DNA from: a virus
Length of the DNA stretch: 60,893 nt
Direction: 5' to 3' (one strand)
IMG/VR virus record: IMGVR_UViG_3300035704_000009
Coordinates: 1-60,893 of that record
A model generated the notes under the pieces. The model worked only from the letters and a program-made list of their open reading frames with translations, searched no databases and had not been told where the DNA came from. A program made the position numbers and the translations under genes. The first letter of the stretch is position 1; every line of letters begins with the position of its first letter. Positions 38,191-45,594 of the stretch are shown here, one piece after another.

Positions 38191-39309
38191 ATGGCCATCC
38201 TGGATATCCAGCGCCGTGGCCAGCAGATCGGCCGCATCCGCATAGGCCAGCAGGTCGCCACGGGCAGCGGCAAGATGCGCCCGGCCCGGCTCGACACCTT
38301 CCGCTTCACCACGGGCAGCAGGGTCAGCGCCGACGCCATCGCCGAGCTTTACGGCGGGACCGTCCGGGACTGGGAAGGCCAGTTCGAGGTCATCACGAAG
38401 CAGAACGCCATCGGCGTGACCGTCCCGCCGCGGGACCAGGTCGTCTCCCAGTGGTACGAGATGTGGAACAAGGGCGGCTGCCTGCGGCGCTGCGACTCGC
38501 AGACCGAGACGATCAGCAACGGCCCGTGCCAGTGCCCCCACGCCGAGGACCCCTCCGACGCCGGGGCGGTGGCGAACGCGGCGGCGAAGCGTGCCGCGAT
38601 GGCGAAGAGCAACCCGCCGCAGGCGTGCAAGCTGGTCACCCGCATCTCCGTCATGATCCCCGACCTGCCCGGCCTGGGCGTGTTCCGGCTGGACTCCGGC
38701 TCCTATTACGCCGCCGTGGAGATCGGGGACTCCGCCGCCCTCATGCAGATGGCGCGCGACAAGGGCATCTTCCTGCCGGCCATGCTGCGGATCGAGCAGC
38801 GCAAGCGTGTCGCGGGCGGCACAACCACGCCCTACCCGGTGCCGGTGCTTGAGGTGCTGGCCACGTTCCGGGACATCGCCACCGGCGCGATCGAGGCGGC
38901 CGGGATCGCGGCGCAGCTTCCCCCGGCTCCCGGGGAGCGGCGCGCGATCACCAGCGGCCAGCCCGCGCCAGCGCACGCAGCGCAAGTGCCAAGCGACCCC
39001 GGGCGGGATGGCGAACTGGACCTGCTCGCCCAGCAGATAGCTGACCTGGTGCCGCTCGCCACCGAGCGCGAGGACGTGACCAAGCTCGCGGAGCGGGCCA
39101 AGGCGGCGGGCGTATTCCAGCGGCCGGTGTGCACCGACAAGCGGCTGGACGTGTGGGAGGACCTGCATAACTTCCTTGACGCCCGGTGGCGGAAACTGCC
39201 AAGGCACGGACGCGGGCCCGCAGCGGGCCCGGCGCCAGTGGCCGCCGACCAGGACCCGGGGCCAGATGAGGGCGAGTGGCTGGGGGTGCCTGATGACCCG
39301 GCCGTATGA
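38191..39309 (+). CDS. Recombination directionality factor, phiC31 gp3-like, 372 aa
   Basis: LDIQRRGQQIGRIRIGQQVA, RPARLDTFRFTT, VSQWYEMWNKGGCLRRCDSQ and IPDLPGLGVFRLDSGSYYAA match, from memory, the phiC31/phiBT1 RDF family that switches a serine integrase to excision. It is longer than phiC31 gp3 (about 244 aa), with a C-terminal helical extension. The integrase must lie outside the window. Confidence 0.75.
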   Translation: MAILDIQRRGQQIGRIRIGQQVATGSGKMRPARLDTFRFTTGSRVSADAIAELYGGTVRDWEGQFEVITKQNAIGVTVPPRDQVVSQWYEMWNKGGCLRRCDSQTETISNGPCQCPHAEDPSDAGAVANAAAKRAAMAKSNPPQACKLVTRISVMIPDLPGLGVFRLDSGSYYAAVEIGDSAALMQMARDKGIFLPAMLRIEQRKRVAGGTTTPYPVPVLEVLATFRDIATGAIEAAGIAAQLPPAPGERRAITSGQPAPAHAAQVPSDPGRDGELDLLAQQIADLVPLATEREDVTKLAERAKAAGVFQRPVCTDKRLDVWEDLHNFLDARWRKLPRHGRGPAAGPAPVAADQDPGPDEGEWLGVPDDPAV

Positions 39310-39688
39310 GCCCGCCACGCCGGTCAGCGCCGAGCAGGCCCTGGACGAGTTCAAGGCCGGCCTGGACCGCGCCGAGCAGGCACTGACGAAGGCCCGCAAT
39401 GACGAGCTTGAGGCCGAGAACGCCCGCGACCGGGCCAAGGCCGCAGCGCTGCTGTCCGATCACTGCCCGAGGACCGGGGTGTTCGCCGGGGTCCGGGTGA
39501 CCGTGGCCGAGCGTGACGCCTGGGTGGCCCGGGAGATCGAGCCTCTTGAGCTGGAGTTCCGGGCGGCCCGCGAGGTGCGCCGGGCGGCGTCGCTGCGGTT
39601 CGACAAGATCCGCAAGCAGGGCTCGTTTCAGCAGTCCATCAACACCAACGCCCGCGAGTCCTACCGCGGTTACGGGGGCCGGTCATGA
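39293..39688 (+). CDS. Coiled-coil protein, 131 aa
   Basis: ATG 39293 overlaps the RDF end by 17 bp, with GGGGGTGCC upstream. Long helices (FKAGLDRAEQALTKARNDEL), then a basic end. Possibly a recombination accessory. Function unknown. Confidence 0.55.
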   Translation: MTRPYEPATPVSAEQALDEFKAGLDRAEQALTKARNDELEAENARDRAKAAALLSDHCPRTGVFAGVRVTVAERDAWVAREIEPLELEFRAAREVRRAASLRFDKIRKQGSFQQSINTNARESYRGYGGRS

Positions 39689-40068
39689 AGCGCAGCACTC
39701 CGCTCGGCCGGAGCAAGCCGCTGGCGCGCCGTACGTCGCTGACAGCCAGGACCCCGCTGAAGGCCAAGAGTGCGCCGATGCGGAGGACGCCGATGCCGCA
39801 GGTGAGCAGGAAGCGGGCCAGGGAGATCCGCGAGCGCCGAGCGATGCTCCAGGCGAAGTATCCCGGCATCACCTTGTGCGAGGTGCCGTTCTGCAACTGG
39901 GTCGCCGATGACGCGCACGAGCCGCTGACCCGCGCCCGCGGCGGGTCGATCACCGACTCCTCGAACGTGAAGGCCGTTTGCCGGCCGCACCACGACGAGA
40001 TCACGTTCGAGGAGCCCGAGTGGGCTTACGAACTGGGTTTCCTTCGGCACTCCTGGGAGGCGGCGTGA
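39685..40068 (+). CDS. HNH endonuclease, 127 aa
   Basis: A basic repeat-like N-terminus (MKRSTPLGRSKPLARRTSLT) precedes an HNH core: Cys65, Cys70, His78 (HEPLTRARGG), Asn94 and CRPHHDEIT. Many phage HNH enzymes nick near cos or in replication. It overlaps neighbours on both sides. Confidence 0.85.
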   Translation: MKRSTPLGRSKPLARRTSLTARTPLKAKSAPMRRTPMPQVSRKRAREIRERRAMLQAKYPGITLCEVPFCNWVADDAHEPLTRARGGSITDSSNVKAVCRPHHDEITFEEPEWAYELGFLRHSWEAA

Positions 40069-40319
40069 TGGACACCGGATGGCGCTGCGAGGCCGGGTGG
40101 CGTGGCTGCCCGCATGGCTGCGCCGACACAGCCCAGGGAAGATACCGGCGCACCTGCACGCACGGCCACACCTACGAGGGCTACTTGTGCGCGGAGCACG
40201 CGAAGCCGCCGGCTAGCGCCTGGTGCCGCTCCTGCCATGACGAAGGACACCGCTGCGAGCTTGACCTGACCCGCATCAGTGCCGCGCCGGGCACCCCGGC
40301 CACGGTAGGTGCAGCGTGA
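40068..40319 (+). CDS. Cys/His-rich protein, 83 aa
   Basis: CEAGWRGCPHGC, CTHGHTY, CAEH and CRSCHDEGHRC suggest zinc knuckles. ATG overlaps the HNH stop. Function unknown. Confidence 0.55.
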   Translation: MDTGWRCEAGWRGCPHGCADTAQGRYRRTCTHGHTYEGYLCAEHAKPPASAWCRSCHDEGHRCELDLTRISAAPGTPATVGAA

Positions 40320-40579
40320 ACACCTTCTGGGGTGCCATCGCCAGCGGCGCACTGCGGGGCGCGGAGCCGGAGCGCAAGCGCTGGAAGATCACCATGCGCG
40401 ATGACAACGCCGAGCATCAGATCCGCATCAGGCTCGTCACGGGCGGCCCGGAGATCGCCGTGTCCTGCGTATGCCGCGACCGCGCCGGCGAAGGCCCGCT
40501 CGCCGCCCGGACCCGCTGGGAACCGGACGAGCCCATTGCGCTCTGGCGCGAGCACATGGCCGCCGCAAGTGCCGCATGA
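40316..40579 (+). CDS. Hypothetical protein, 87 aa
   Basis: Begins MNTFWGAIASGALRGAEPER and has a beta segment HQIRIRLVTGGPEIAVSCVC. GTG overlap with upstream stop. Confidence 0.5.
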   Translation: MNTFWGAIASGALRGAEPERKRWKITMRDDNAEHQIRIRLVTGGPEIAVSCVCRDRAGEGPLAARTRWEPDEPIALWREHMAAASAA

Positions 40580-40977
40580 AGCCCCGCCAGCCCGTCAGCC
40601 CCCGCCGCGCTGCTGCCGTCACGGCCGCCGACTTCACCGCCTGCGCCATCACCGCCCTGGCGCTGGCCGGTACCCGTCCCGCGCTCGCGTTCGGTGCCTG
40701 CCTCGCGCTCAACGCGGGTGCCGCCGTGGCCCTGCCAGCCCCCGGGGTGACCTGGGCGGCGCGGCTGGCCGGCCGGATGACCCCCCGCCGGGTGAAGCGG
40801 CTGCTGCGCGTCCCGGTGGCGATCCTGCGCACTATCGCTGACCTGCTGCGCATGGCCGCCTGGGATGTGCCCGGCGCGGCCCGCCTCCGGGGCAGGCGGC
40901 AGCACCGTCACTGCCGTCTGAGCGATACCGAGATCGCCGTGTTCTGGCGCGATGAGGCGCGGAGGGCCCGGCCATGA
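40576..40977 (+). CDS. Membrane protein, 133 aa
   Basis: Hydrophobic N-terminal half (FTACAITALALAGTRPALAF, GACLALNAGAAVALPA), basic helical C-terminal half. ATGA overlaps on both ends. Confidence 0.5.
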   Translation: MKPRQPVSPRRAAAVTAADFTACAITALALAGTRPALAFGACLALNAGAAVALPAPGVTWAARLAGRMTPRRVKRLLRVPVAILRTIADLLRMAAWDVPGAARLRGRRQHRHCRLSDTEIAVFWRDEARRARP

Positions 40978-41219
40978 ACCGCCGCGCCGTCGCTGCTGCT
41001 GTCGTCGCGGCTGCCACTGCGGGAGCTACCGCCGCATGGCTGCAGGCAGCCGAGCGGAACAGCCGCCGGCTGCTGGGGATGCCCGCGCATCACCCGGAGC
41101 ATGTGGCCCGGCCGTACCTGCACGGGCGATGGAACGTGCTGCAGGTGCGGCTGTGGCCGGGCCAGGAGTACGTGGACGTCATCGAGGAAGAGCGGCGCGG
41201 GCGGGGTGGATACCAGTGA
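40974..41219 (+). CDS. Small protein with hydrophobic N-terminus, 81 aa
   Basis: MNRRAVAAAVVAAATAGATA resembles a signal anchor. The rest is soluble (PYLHGRWNVLQVRLWPGQEY). Function unknown. Confidence 0.5.
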   Translation: MNRRAVAAAVVAAATAGATAAWLQAAERNSRRLLGMPAHHPEHVARPYLHGRWNVLQVRLWPGQEYVDVIEEERRGRGGYQ

Positions 41220-41473
41220 TCGCCCTTGCCGTCCTCGCCGCCGCAGGACAGGCCATCCACGAGGCCCTGATGCTGGCCGCCTTCGCCGCTGGTGCCCTGG
41301 TGCTGCTGGCCGTGGTCCTCGCCGTGGCGGCCATCGCGGGCAGGCGGGACCGGAAGCCGCGCCGGCTGGACGAGGCCCTGCACGGCCCTCCCAGCTTCGA
41401 GGAGCAGGCCCTCCTGGACGCCATCAAACGGGGGGACATTCGGGGCCCCGACGAGACAGGGAGCGATGAGTGA
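41216..41473 (+). CDS. Single-span membrane protein, 85 aa
   Basis: GTG 41216 overlaps upstream stop. LAAFAAGALVLLAVVLAVAA is the span, then a basic stretch and a cytoplasmic tail. Confidence 0.5.
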   Translation: MIALAVLAAAGQAIHEALMLAAFAAGALVLLAVVLAVAAIAGRRDRKPRRLDEALHGPPSFEEQALLDAIKRGDIRGPDETGSDE

Positions 41474-41730
41474 ACACCGGAGAGACGGTACTGACGATCA
41501 CCGAGGCGGGAGCGTTCGCTTTCGCCGCGCTGGCCATCATGCGGGAGGCGGTGAAGCGGCCCTGGGTGCGGTTCAGCGTCTCGTGGAGCTTCGCCATCCT
41601 GCCCGCTGACAAGCGTGACCCGGCACCAAGGAAGGGACGCCCTGAGACACCTGCCGTGGCTGCTGGTGCAAACCCGGCAGTCACGGCGGGCCAGGACCCG
41701 GCACAGACGATCAGGACGGCGGCGGCGTGA
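41470..41730 (+). CDS. Hypothetical protein, 86 aa
   Basis: A hydrophobic N-terminal helix (TITEAGAFAFAALAIMREAV) and a disordered Ala/Pro tail. GTG overlap. Confidence 0.45.
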   Translation: MNTGETVLTITEAGAFAFAALAIMREAVKRPWVRFSVSWSFAILPADKRDPAPRKGRPETPAVAAGANPAVTAGQDPAQTIRTAAA

Positions 41731-42017
41731 GCGACGTCCCCGGACTCGTGATCGTGCGTGAGGACGGCCCGCGGGAGTCCCTGGCCGTCCTGCACGCCCC
41801 CTCGGGTGTCGCCGTCATCTGCGACCTGGCCGGGCCGGCGACCGCGCAACTGGCCGCCGAGGACCTCGGCGGGATCGAGGGCCTGGACTGGACGATGAGC
41901 GCCGCAGAGGTCGCGGACACCGCCGACTTGCTGCTGCACGTGGGGACCGCCGTGGACGCCATAGCGCGCAAACACGCCGGCACCACCCTGGGCTCCCAGG
42001 CGGTGTACGCCGCGTGA
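41727..42017 (+). CDS. Hypothetical alpha/beta protein, 96 aa
   Basis: VPGLVIVREDGPRESLAVLH, SGVAVICDLAGPA and LLLHVGTAVDAIA give a regular alpha/beta pattern. GTG overlap. Confidence 0.5.
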   Translation: MSDVPGLVIVREDGPRESLAVLHAPSGVAVICDLAGPATAQLAAEDLGGIEGLDWTMSAAEVADTADLLLHVGTAVDAIARKHAGTTLGSQAVYAA

Positions 42018-42328
42018 CCTCATCCCCCGATCGTGCTGCCGCCCGGCCACCCGGTGAGCCCCCGCCCCGGGTGAGCGTGGCAGCACAGCCGGCCGTGCCC
42101 GCTCCTCCCCCCCATGCGGGCACGGCCGGCACCCCTGGCTCACTTCCGGTGCGGCCACCGCGCTGCGCAGGTACGGCTACGGGGACGCCGGACGGCATCT
42201 GCGGGCACGGCGAGGCTTCCCACGACATCCGCGCCAGGGACGGAGCCCGGACGGTCTGCTCGGTGCTCCTGGGGCCGCGCGGGAAGCGGTGCGGGTGCAA
42301 GGCGTACGTGGCGGGTGAGGGCGGATGA
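42014..42328 (+). CDS. Pro-rich protein with Cys-rich C-terminus, 104 aa
   Basis: The N-terminal half is Pro/Ala-rich. The C-terminus (GICGHGEASHDIRARDGART, then CSVLLGPRGKRCGCKAY) looks like a zinc motif. GTG overlap, then overlaps the methyltransferase ATG. Confidence 0.55.
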   Translation: MTSSPDRAAARPPGEPPPRVSVAAQPAVPAPPPHAGTAGTPGSLPVRPPRCAGTATGTPDGICGHGEASHDIRARDGARTVCSVLLGPRGKRCGCKAYVAGEGG

Positions 42329-43968
42329 GCCTGCGCACCGGGAGTCTCTGCTCCGGCTACGACGGCCTCTGGCTGGCCATCGAGTCGGTGCTCGGCGGTG
42401 AGCTCGCCTGGGTCGCCGACAATGACCCGGGAGCGGCGGCGATCCTCGCCCACCACTTCCCCGCAGTGAAGAACCTCGGGGACATCACGCTCACCGACTG
42501 GGCCGGCGTGGAGCCGGTCGACGTCCTGTGTGCAGGCTTCCCGTGCCAGGACGTTTCGGCGGCCGGTAAGCGTGCCGGACTCAAGGCAGGCAGCCGGTCC
42601 GGCGTGTGGCTGGAGATCGGGACTGCCATCGCGGCCCTCCGCCCCTCGCTGGTCGTGATCGAGAACGTCCGCGGGCTCCTGACAGCGCGCGGCGACGACC
42701 CCACTGCCGAGCACCTGGCCGCCGAGGCAACCCGGGACGCGGCCGTCCGCTTGCTGGCATGGCTGGAAACAGAGCACAACCTGGCGATCATCAAGGGGGA
42801 CAGCCGCCGTGCGAGACAGTGCATCACGCGAACCATCCGCGTCATGGGACTCCGGAAGCGGGCAGTGGCTCGATGCCAGTGGCACGAGCGGCGACTTGTT
42901 CGGGCTATCGGTACCGTTCTCGGGTCGCTGGCCGGCCTCGGGTATGACGCGCAATGGGTTCTTGTATCCGCGAGCGATGCCGGGGCACCACACCGCCGCG
43001 AGCGCGTCTTCATCCTCGCCTGGCCTGCTGCCGACGCCGCGAACGGCGGACGGGATGCACTCCACGATGGAGGCCAACCGGTGGCGGATGGCCCGCCACC
43101 GGGAGTCCGGGGCCAGGGCATGGCGGGGGACGATCGAGGAAGCCGTGTCCCTGCTGCCAACGCCGGCGGCCACGGACGGGAAGGGGGCGAGCCGGCCGGA
43201 TGGGCGGGTGAGACCGGACGGCCGGGTACGGAAACCGGGCGACTCGGATCTGCCGGAAGTAGTCCAGTTGCTCAAGACACCGACTGCACAACTGGCAGTG
43301 AATGGCGGGAGCCAGCACCCGGACAAGCGCCGGGACGGCGGCCACGGGCCGACACTGGCCGATCAGGTGGAGCACCAGCTCCTGCCGACGCCGAACGCGA
43401 CGGACAGCCAGGGAGGGCCCCGGGCGGTGCCCGAGAGGCGCACCAGCCGCGGGAAGGATCACGGCCCGCGGCTGAGGGATGTGGCACCGACGCTCCTGCC
43501 AACCCCAGCAGCGAGGGACGGAAAGGGCCGGGACATGCCGGGCCGGGACGGGGGGCGGTCGCTGCCAGACCTGCTCCTGGCGACGCCGAGGGCGTCGGAC
43601 GGTGGCTGGGGGGGCGACGAGAACGGGAAGGGTGCGAGAGCGAGCAGCTCCGGGTGGGGACTGCGGAACGAGACCCGGGCGATAGCCAGCCAGTCACCTG
43701 GGGAGCCTACGAGCCCGCCATCCGCCGCTGGGAAGCAATCCTCGGCCGCCCAGCACCCCGGCCAACTGAGCCTGGACGGACTGGAGAGCGACTGAGCCCT
43801 CGGTTCGTCGAGTGGCTCATGGGCCTGCCTGACGGGTGGGTCACGGACGTCCCCGGGCTGACCCGCAACGCCCAACTCAAAGCCCTGGGGAACGGCGTGG
43901 TGCCACAGCAGGCCGCGATGACCCTGCGGCTCCTCCTCGGTGCGGTTGAAGCGGGAGCGGCTGCATGA
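42325..43968 (+). CDS. C5-cytosine DNA methyltransferase, 547 aa
   Basis: Motif I LRTGSLCSGYDG, motif IV GFPCQDVS with catalytic Cys74, motif VI IENV (112-115), motif VIII APHRRERVF, and C-terminal GNGVVPQQA near residue 525. Residues 238 to about 455 are a low-complexity Gly/Arg/Ala spacer where the target domain would be. A +1 frame there is open for 328 codons. Orphan enzyme: no restriction partner seen, so likely self-protection. Confidence 0.9.
   Translation: MSLRTGSLCSGYDGLWLAIESVLGGELAWVADNDPGAAAILAHHFPAVKNLGDITLTDWAGVEPVDVLCAGFPCQDVSAAGKRAGLKAGSRSGVWLEIGTAIAALRPSLVVIENVRGLLTARGDDPTAEHLAAEATRDAAVRLLAWLETEHNLAIIKGDSRRARQCITRTIRVMGLRKRAVARCQWHERRLVRAIGTVLGSLAGLGYDAQWVLVSASDAGAPHRRERVFILAWPAADAANGGRDALHDGGQPVADGPPPGVRGQGMAGDDRGSRVPAANAGGHGREGGEPAGWAGETGRPGTETGRLGSAGSSPVAQDTDCTTGSEWREPAPGQAPGRRPRADTGRSGGAPAPADAERDGQPGRAPGGAREAHQPREGSRPAAEGCGTDAPANPSSEGRKGPGHAGPGRGAVAARPAPGDAEGVGRWLGGRREREGCESEQLRVGTAERDPGDSQPVTWGAYEPAIRRWEAILGRPAPRPTEPGRTGERLSPRFVEWLMGLPDGWVTDVPGLTRNAQLKALGNGVVPQQAAMTLRLLLGAVEAGAAA
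42809..43795 (+). CDS. Overprinted frame inside the methyltransferase gene, 328 aa
   Basis: GTG 42809 has AAGGGGG about 10 nt upstream. The +1 frame is open to 43795. It encodes repeated LLPTPxATDG-type units: LLPTPRTADG, LLPTPAATDG, LLPTPNATDS, LLPTPAARDG, LLATPRASDG. Preceding it is SGRWPASGMTRNGFLYP. I recall this type of text in proteins linked to phage C5 methyltransferases. Whether it is translated is unknown; both frames look protein-like. Confidence 0.4.
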   Translation: MRDSASREPSASWDSGSGQWLDASGTSGDLFGLSVPFSGRWPASGMTRNGFLYPRAMPGHHTAASASSSSPGLLPTPRTADGMHSTMEANRWRMARHRESGARAWRGTIEEAVSLLPTPAATDGKGASRPDGRVRPDGRVRKPGDSDLPEVVQLLKTPTAQLAVNGGSQHPDKRRDGGHGPTLADQVEHQLLPTPNATDSQGGPRAVPERRTSRGKDHGPRLRDVAPTLLPTPAARDGKGRDMPGRDGGRSLPDLLLATPRASDGGWGGDENGKGARASSSGWGLRNETRAIASQSPGEPTSPPSAAGKQSSAAQHPGQLSLDGLESD

Positions 43969-43973
43969 GCGCG

Positions 43974-44243
43974 TCAGCCCGCAGTCTCCCGCTCCCGCTT
44001 CTCGCGGATGGCCTCGATGATGACCGCCGACCGGGGGCGGCCCTGCCGGTCGATCCATGCCAGCAGTTCGGGCGGGATGCGCACCGGCACGGGGGCGTCC
44101 TTGTGGTAGTCGGGGCGGCCGGGACGGCTCCCAGTGGCCTGCTCAGCCGTGGCCTGATCAGTCGCCTCCGTGGCGGACAGGCCGCGCATGATCAGCGTGT
44201 TAATGCGCCGGTTCAGTTCGGGCGATTCAGTGCGGCCGGTCAC
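43974..44243 (-). CDS. RHH-type DNA-binding protein, 89 aa
   Basis: The C-terminal half has APVPVRIPPELLAWIDRQGR then PRSAVIIEAIREKRE, a ribbon-helix-helix. The N-terminal half is helical. GTG 44243 follows the upstream gene by 3 bp. Likely autoregulator of the double-operator promoter at 44473. Confidence 0.7.
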   Translation of the reverse strand: MTGRTESPELNRRINTLIMRGLSATEATDQATAEQATGSRPGRPDYHKDAPVPVRIPPELLAWIDRQGRPRSAVIIEAIREKRERETAG

Positions 44244-44246
44244 GGC

Positions 44247-44453
44247 TCAGGCTGCCTGAAGGTGCCGGCGGATGGCGATGCCCGTGGGGCTGGCGGCCAC
44301 CATGGCGGACTGGGTGAGCCAGCCCTTGGCTGCCAGTTCCCGGGTCTGCGCCCGGTGCTTGCGCGAGCGGCAGAACCAGACCTCGTCGCTGGTGCCGCGC
44401 CGGTAGCAGACTTCGGTACCGGGCTGGCCGCATTCGCAGGTCTTCGTCTTCAT
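44247..44453 (-). CDS. Small zinc and HTH-like protein, 68 aa
   Basis: MKTKTCECGQPGTEVCYRRG, a Cys pair region, and a helical end (LTQSAMVAASPTGIAIRRHL). ATG 44453 has GGGAG eight bases upstream. First gene behind the double-operator promoter. Confidence 0.6.
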   Translation of the reverse strand: MKTKTCECGQPGTEVCYRRGTSDEVWFCRSRKHRAQTRELAAKGWLTQSAMVAASPTGIAIRRHLQAA

Positions 44454-44472
44454 CTCGCTGCTCCCTCGCTGT

Positions 44473-44513
44473 CTGGTAATACCAGCATAGCGGCTGGTAT
44501 TACCAGCCGTCAA
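44473..44513 (-). promoter_or_regulatory. Promoter with two operator palindromes (copy 2)
   Basis: On the minus strand TTGACG (44513-44508), an 18-nt spacer and TATGCT (44489-44484). CTGGTAATACCAG (44494-44506) fills the spacer. CTGGTATTACCAG (44473-44485) overlaps the -10. Both are perfect palindromes. Same plan as 15430-15470. Confidence 0.78.
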
Positions 44514-44559
44514 GAGGGAGGCGATGGCCGCATGAGCCCTGTGACCGCTGCCCTGGTTC

Positions 44560-44598
44560 TTCCCGCCCTGGTCCCCGCCTCCTGGGCCAGGGCGGGAA
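44560..44598 (-). terminator. 12-bp perfect hairpin, probable U-less terminator
   Basis: TTCCCGCCCTGG (44560-44571) pairs with CCAGGGCGGGAA (44587-44598) around 15 nt. It lies just after the minus-strand HTH gene (ends 44622). No U-tract follows, as is common for actinomycete terminators. Confidence 0.55.
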
Positions 44599-44621
44599 CT
44601 GGCGTCTGCGTGACGGAAGGG

Positions 44622-44924
44622 TCAGGAACGCTCCGCGCGCTTCTCCTGCGCCTCGAGGTAGCGCTTCGTGGGAAGGATCTCGCCGCGGCGGATCTTCTCG
44701 TCCTCGACGTAGCGCCGGATCGTCTCGCGGGTGTATCCCGTGGCCTCCACCAGGTCCCGCTGCCGGACGCCGGCCTTATTCGCCTCATACAGCGCCTCGG
44801 CAACCTTCAGCAGGCGTTCCGGCTGCGCGTTGACGTCCGCCACTGCTTCCAGGAGTTCCGTCATGGCCTTATCCCTGTCCTCCACGCGCTCATGCTGCCA
44901 CGCGAATGTGGCCACTGCCACCAT
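44622..44924 (-). CDS. Helix-turn-helix protein, 100 aa (or 80 from 44864)
   Basis: LYEANKAGVRQRDLVEATGY then TRETIRRYVEDEKIRRGEI is an HTH. The N-terminus LLEAVADVNAQPERLLKVAE is helical. The start may be ATG 44924 or 44864. It is divergent from the TnsA-like gene across an inverted repeat, probably its operator. Confidence 0.65.
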   Translation of the reverse strand: MVAVATFAWQHERVEDRDKAMTELLEAVADVNAQPERLLKVAEALYEANKAGVRQRDLVEATGYTRETIRRYVEDEKIRRGEILPTKRYLEAQEKRAERS

Positions 44925-44942
44925 ACACCACTAGCCTACTTG

Positions 44943-44982
44943 AGTTGGCCTTCTTTACAGTGCCAACTCTATGTGGCATAGT
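44943..44982 (+). promoter_or_regulatory. Promoter with inverted repeat before the TnsA-like nuclease
   Basis: AGTTGGC (44943-44949) and GCCAACT (44962-44968) are exact inverted repeats. TTTACA (44954-44959), 17 nt and CATAGT (44977-44982) make a promoter. The HTH gene next door is the likely regulator. Confidence 0.5.
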
Positions 44983-45027
44983 CGGGCAGGCACCACGAAC
45001 CCCACTGACAGCGAAAGGGCACCTCTG

Positions 45028-45594
45028 GTGGCCAAGCTCATCAAGCCCATACCGACCTGGTATGACGGCGTGCTGCACAGGTCTGGCCTTGAGGCCAGGT
45101 ACGCGGTGCTCTTCAAGGAACTCGGCATCAAGGCGGACTGGGAGCCGCAGGGCTTTGATGCTGACGGCACCTGGTACCGGCCCGACTTCCTCGCCTTCCC
45201 CGCCCTGGGGATGCTCTGGGCCGAGGTAAAGCCGGAGTGGGACAACGACCCTGAGGGCGTGGCCCGCTGGCGCACGTTTTCCCTTTGGCGCCCGATGCCC
45301 TCCCGCTCGGCACTCCTGGTTGGGGTGCCAGCGATCGGCAACAGGCCGCTAGTACTGGGCGGCGACCCGGAAGACGAGAACCCCTCGGCCGGCGTCTGGG
45401 AAGACGACACCCACGAGTGGCGCCCCTGCCCGTCCGGCCACCACTTCGACCTCGCGTGGCCCGGCCGCTTCCGGTCCAGGTTCGCGGAGGACGACTGCCC
45501 GTACACCGACCAGGAGGGCCACGGCCAGGACAGGCTTGAGCGCGCCATAGCGGCTTCCCGCTCGGAGCGCTTCAGTAAGAGCAAGGCGGCGTAG
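45028..45594 (+). CDS. TnsA/VRR-like PD-(D/E)XK nuclease, 188 aa
   Basis: GTG 45028 has AAAGGG eight bases upstream. Catalytic set: Glu22 (GLEARYA), Asp53 (YRPDF), Glu66 and Lys68 (WAEVKP). This is the compact PD-(D/E)XK core of TnsA-like phage nucleases. Its neighbour, the replication initiator, starts right at its stop. A role in replication or recombination is likely. Confidence 0.75.
   Translation: MAKLIKPIPTWYDGVLHRSGLEARYAVLFKELGIKADWEPQGFDADGTWYRPDFLAFPALGMLWAEVKPEWDNDPEGVARWRTFSLWRPMPSRSALLVGVPAIGNRPLVLGGDPEDENPSAGVWEDDTHEWRPCPSGHHFDLAWPGRFRSRFAEDDCPYTDQEGHGQDRLERAIAASRSERFSKSKAA

Noticed and set aside
41815-43326. 503-codon minus-strand open frame
   Set aside because: It crosses several well-supported plus-strand genes and reads as a GC-bias shadow.
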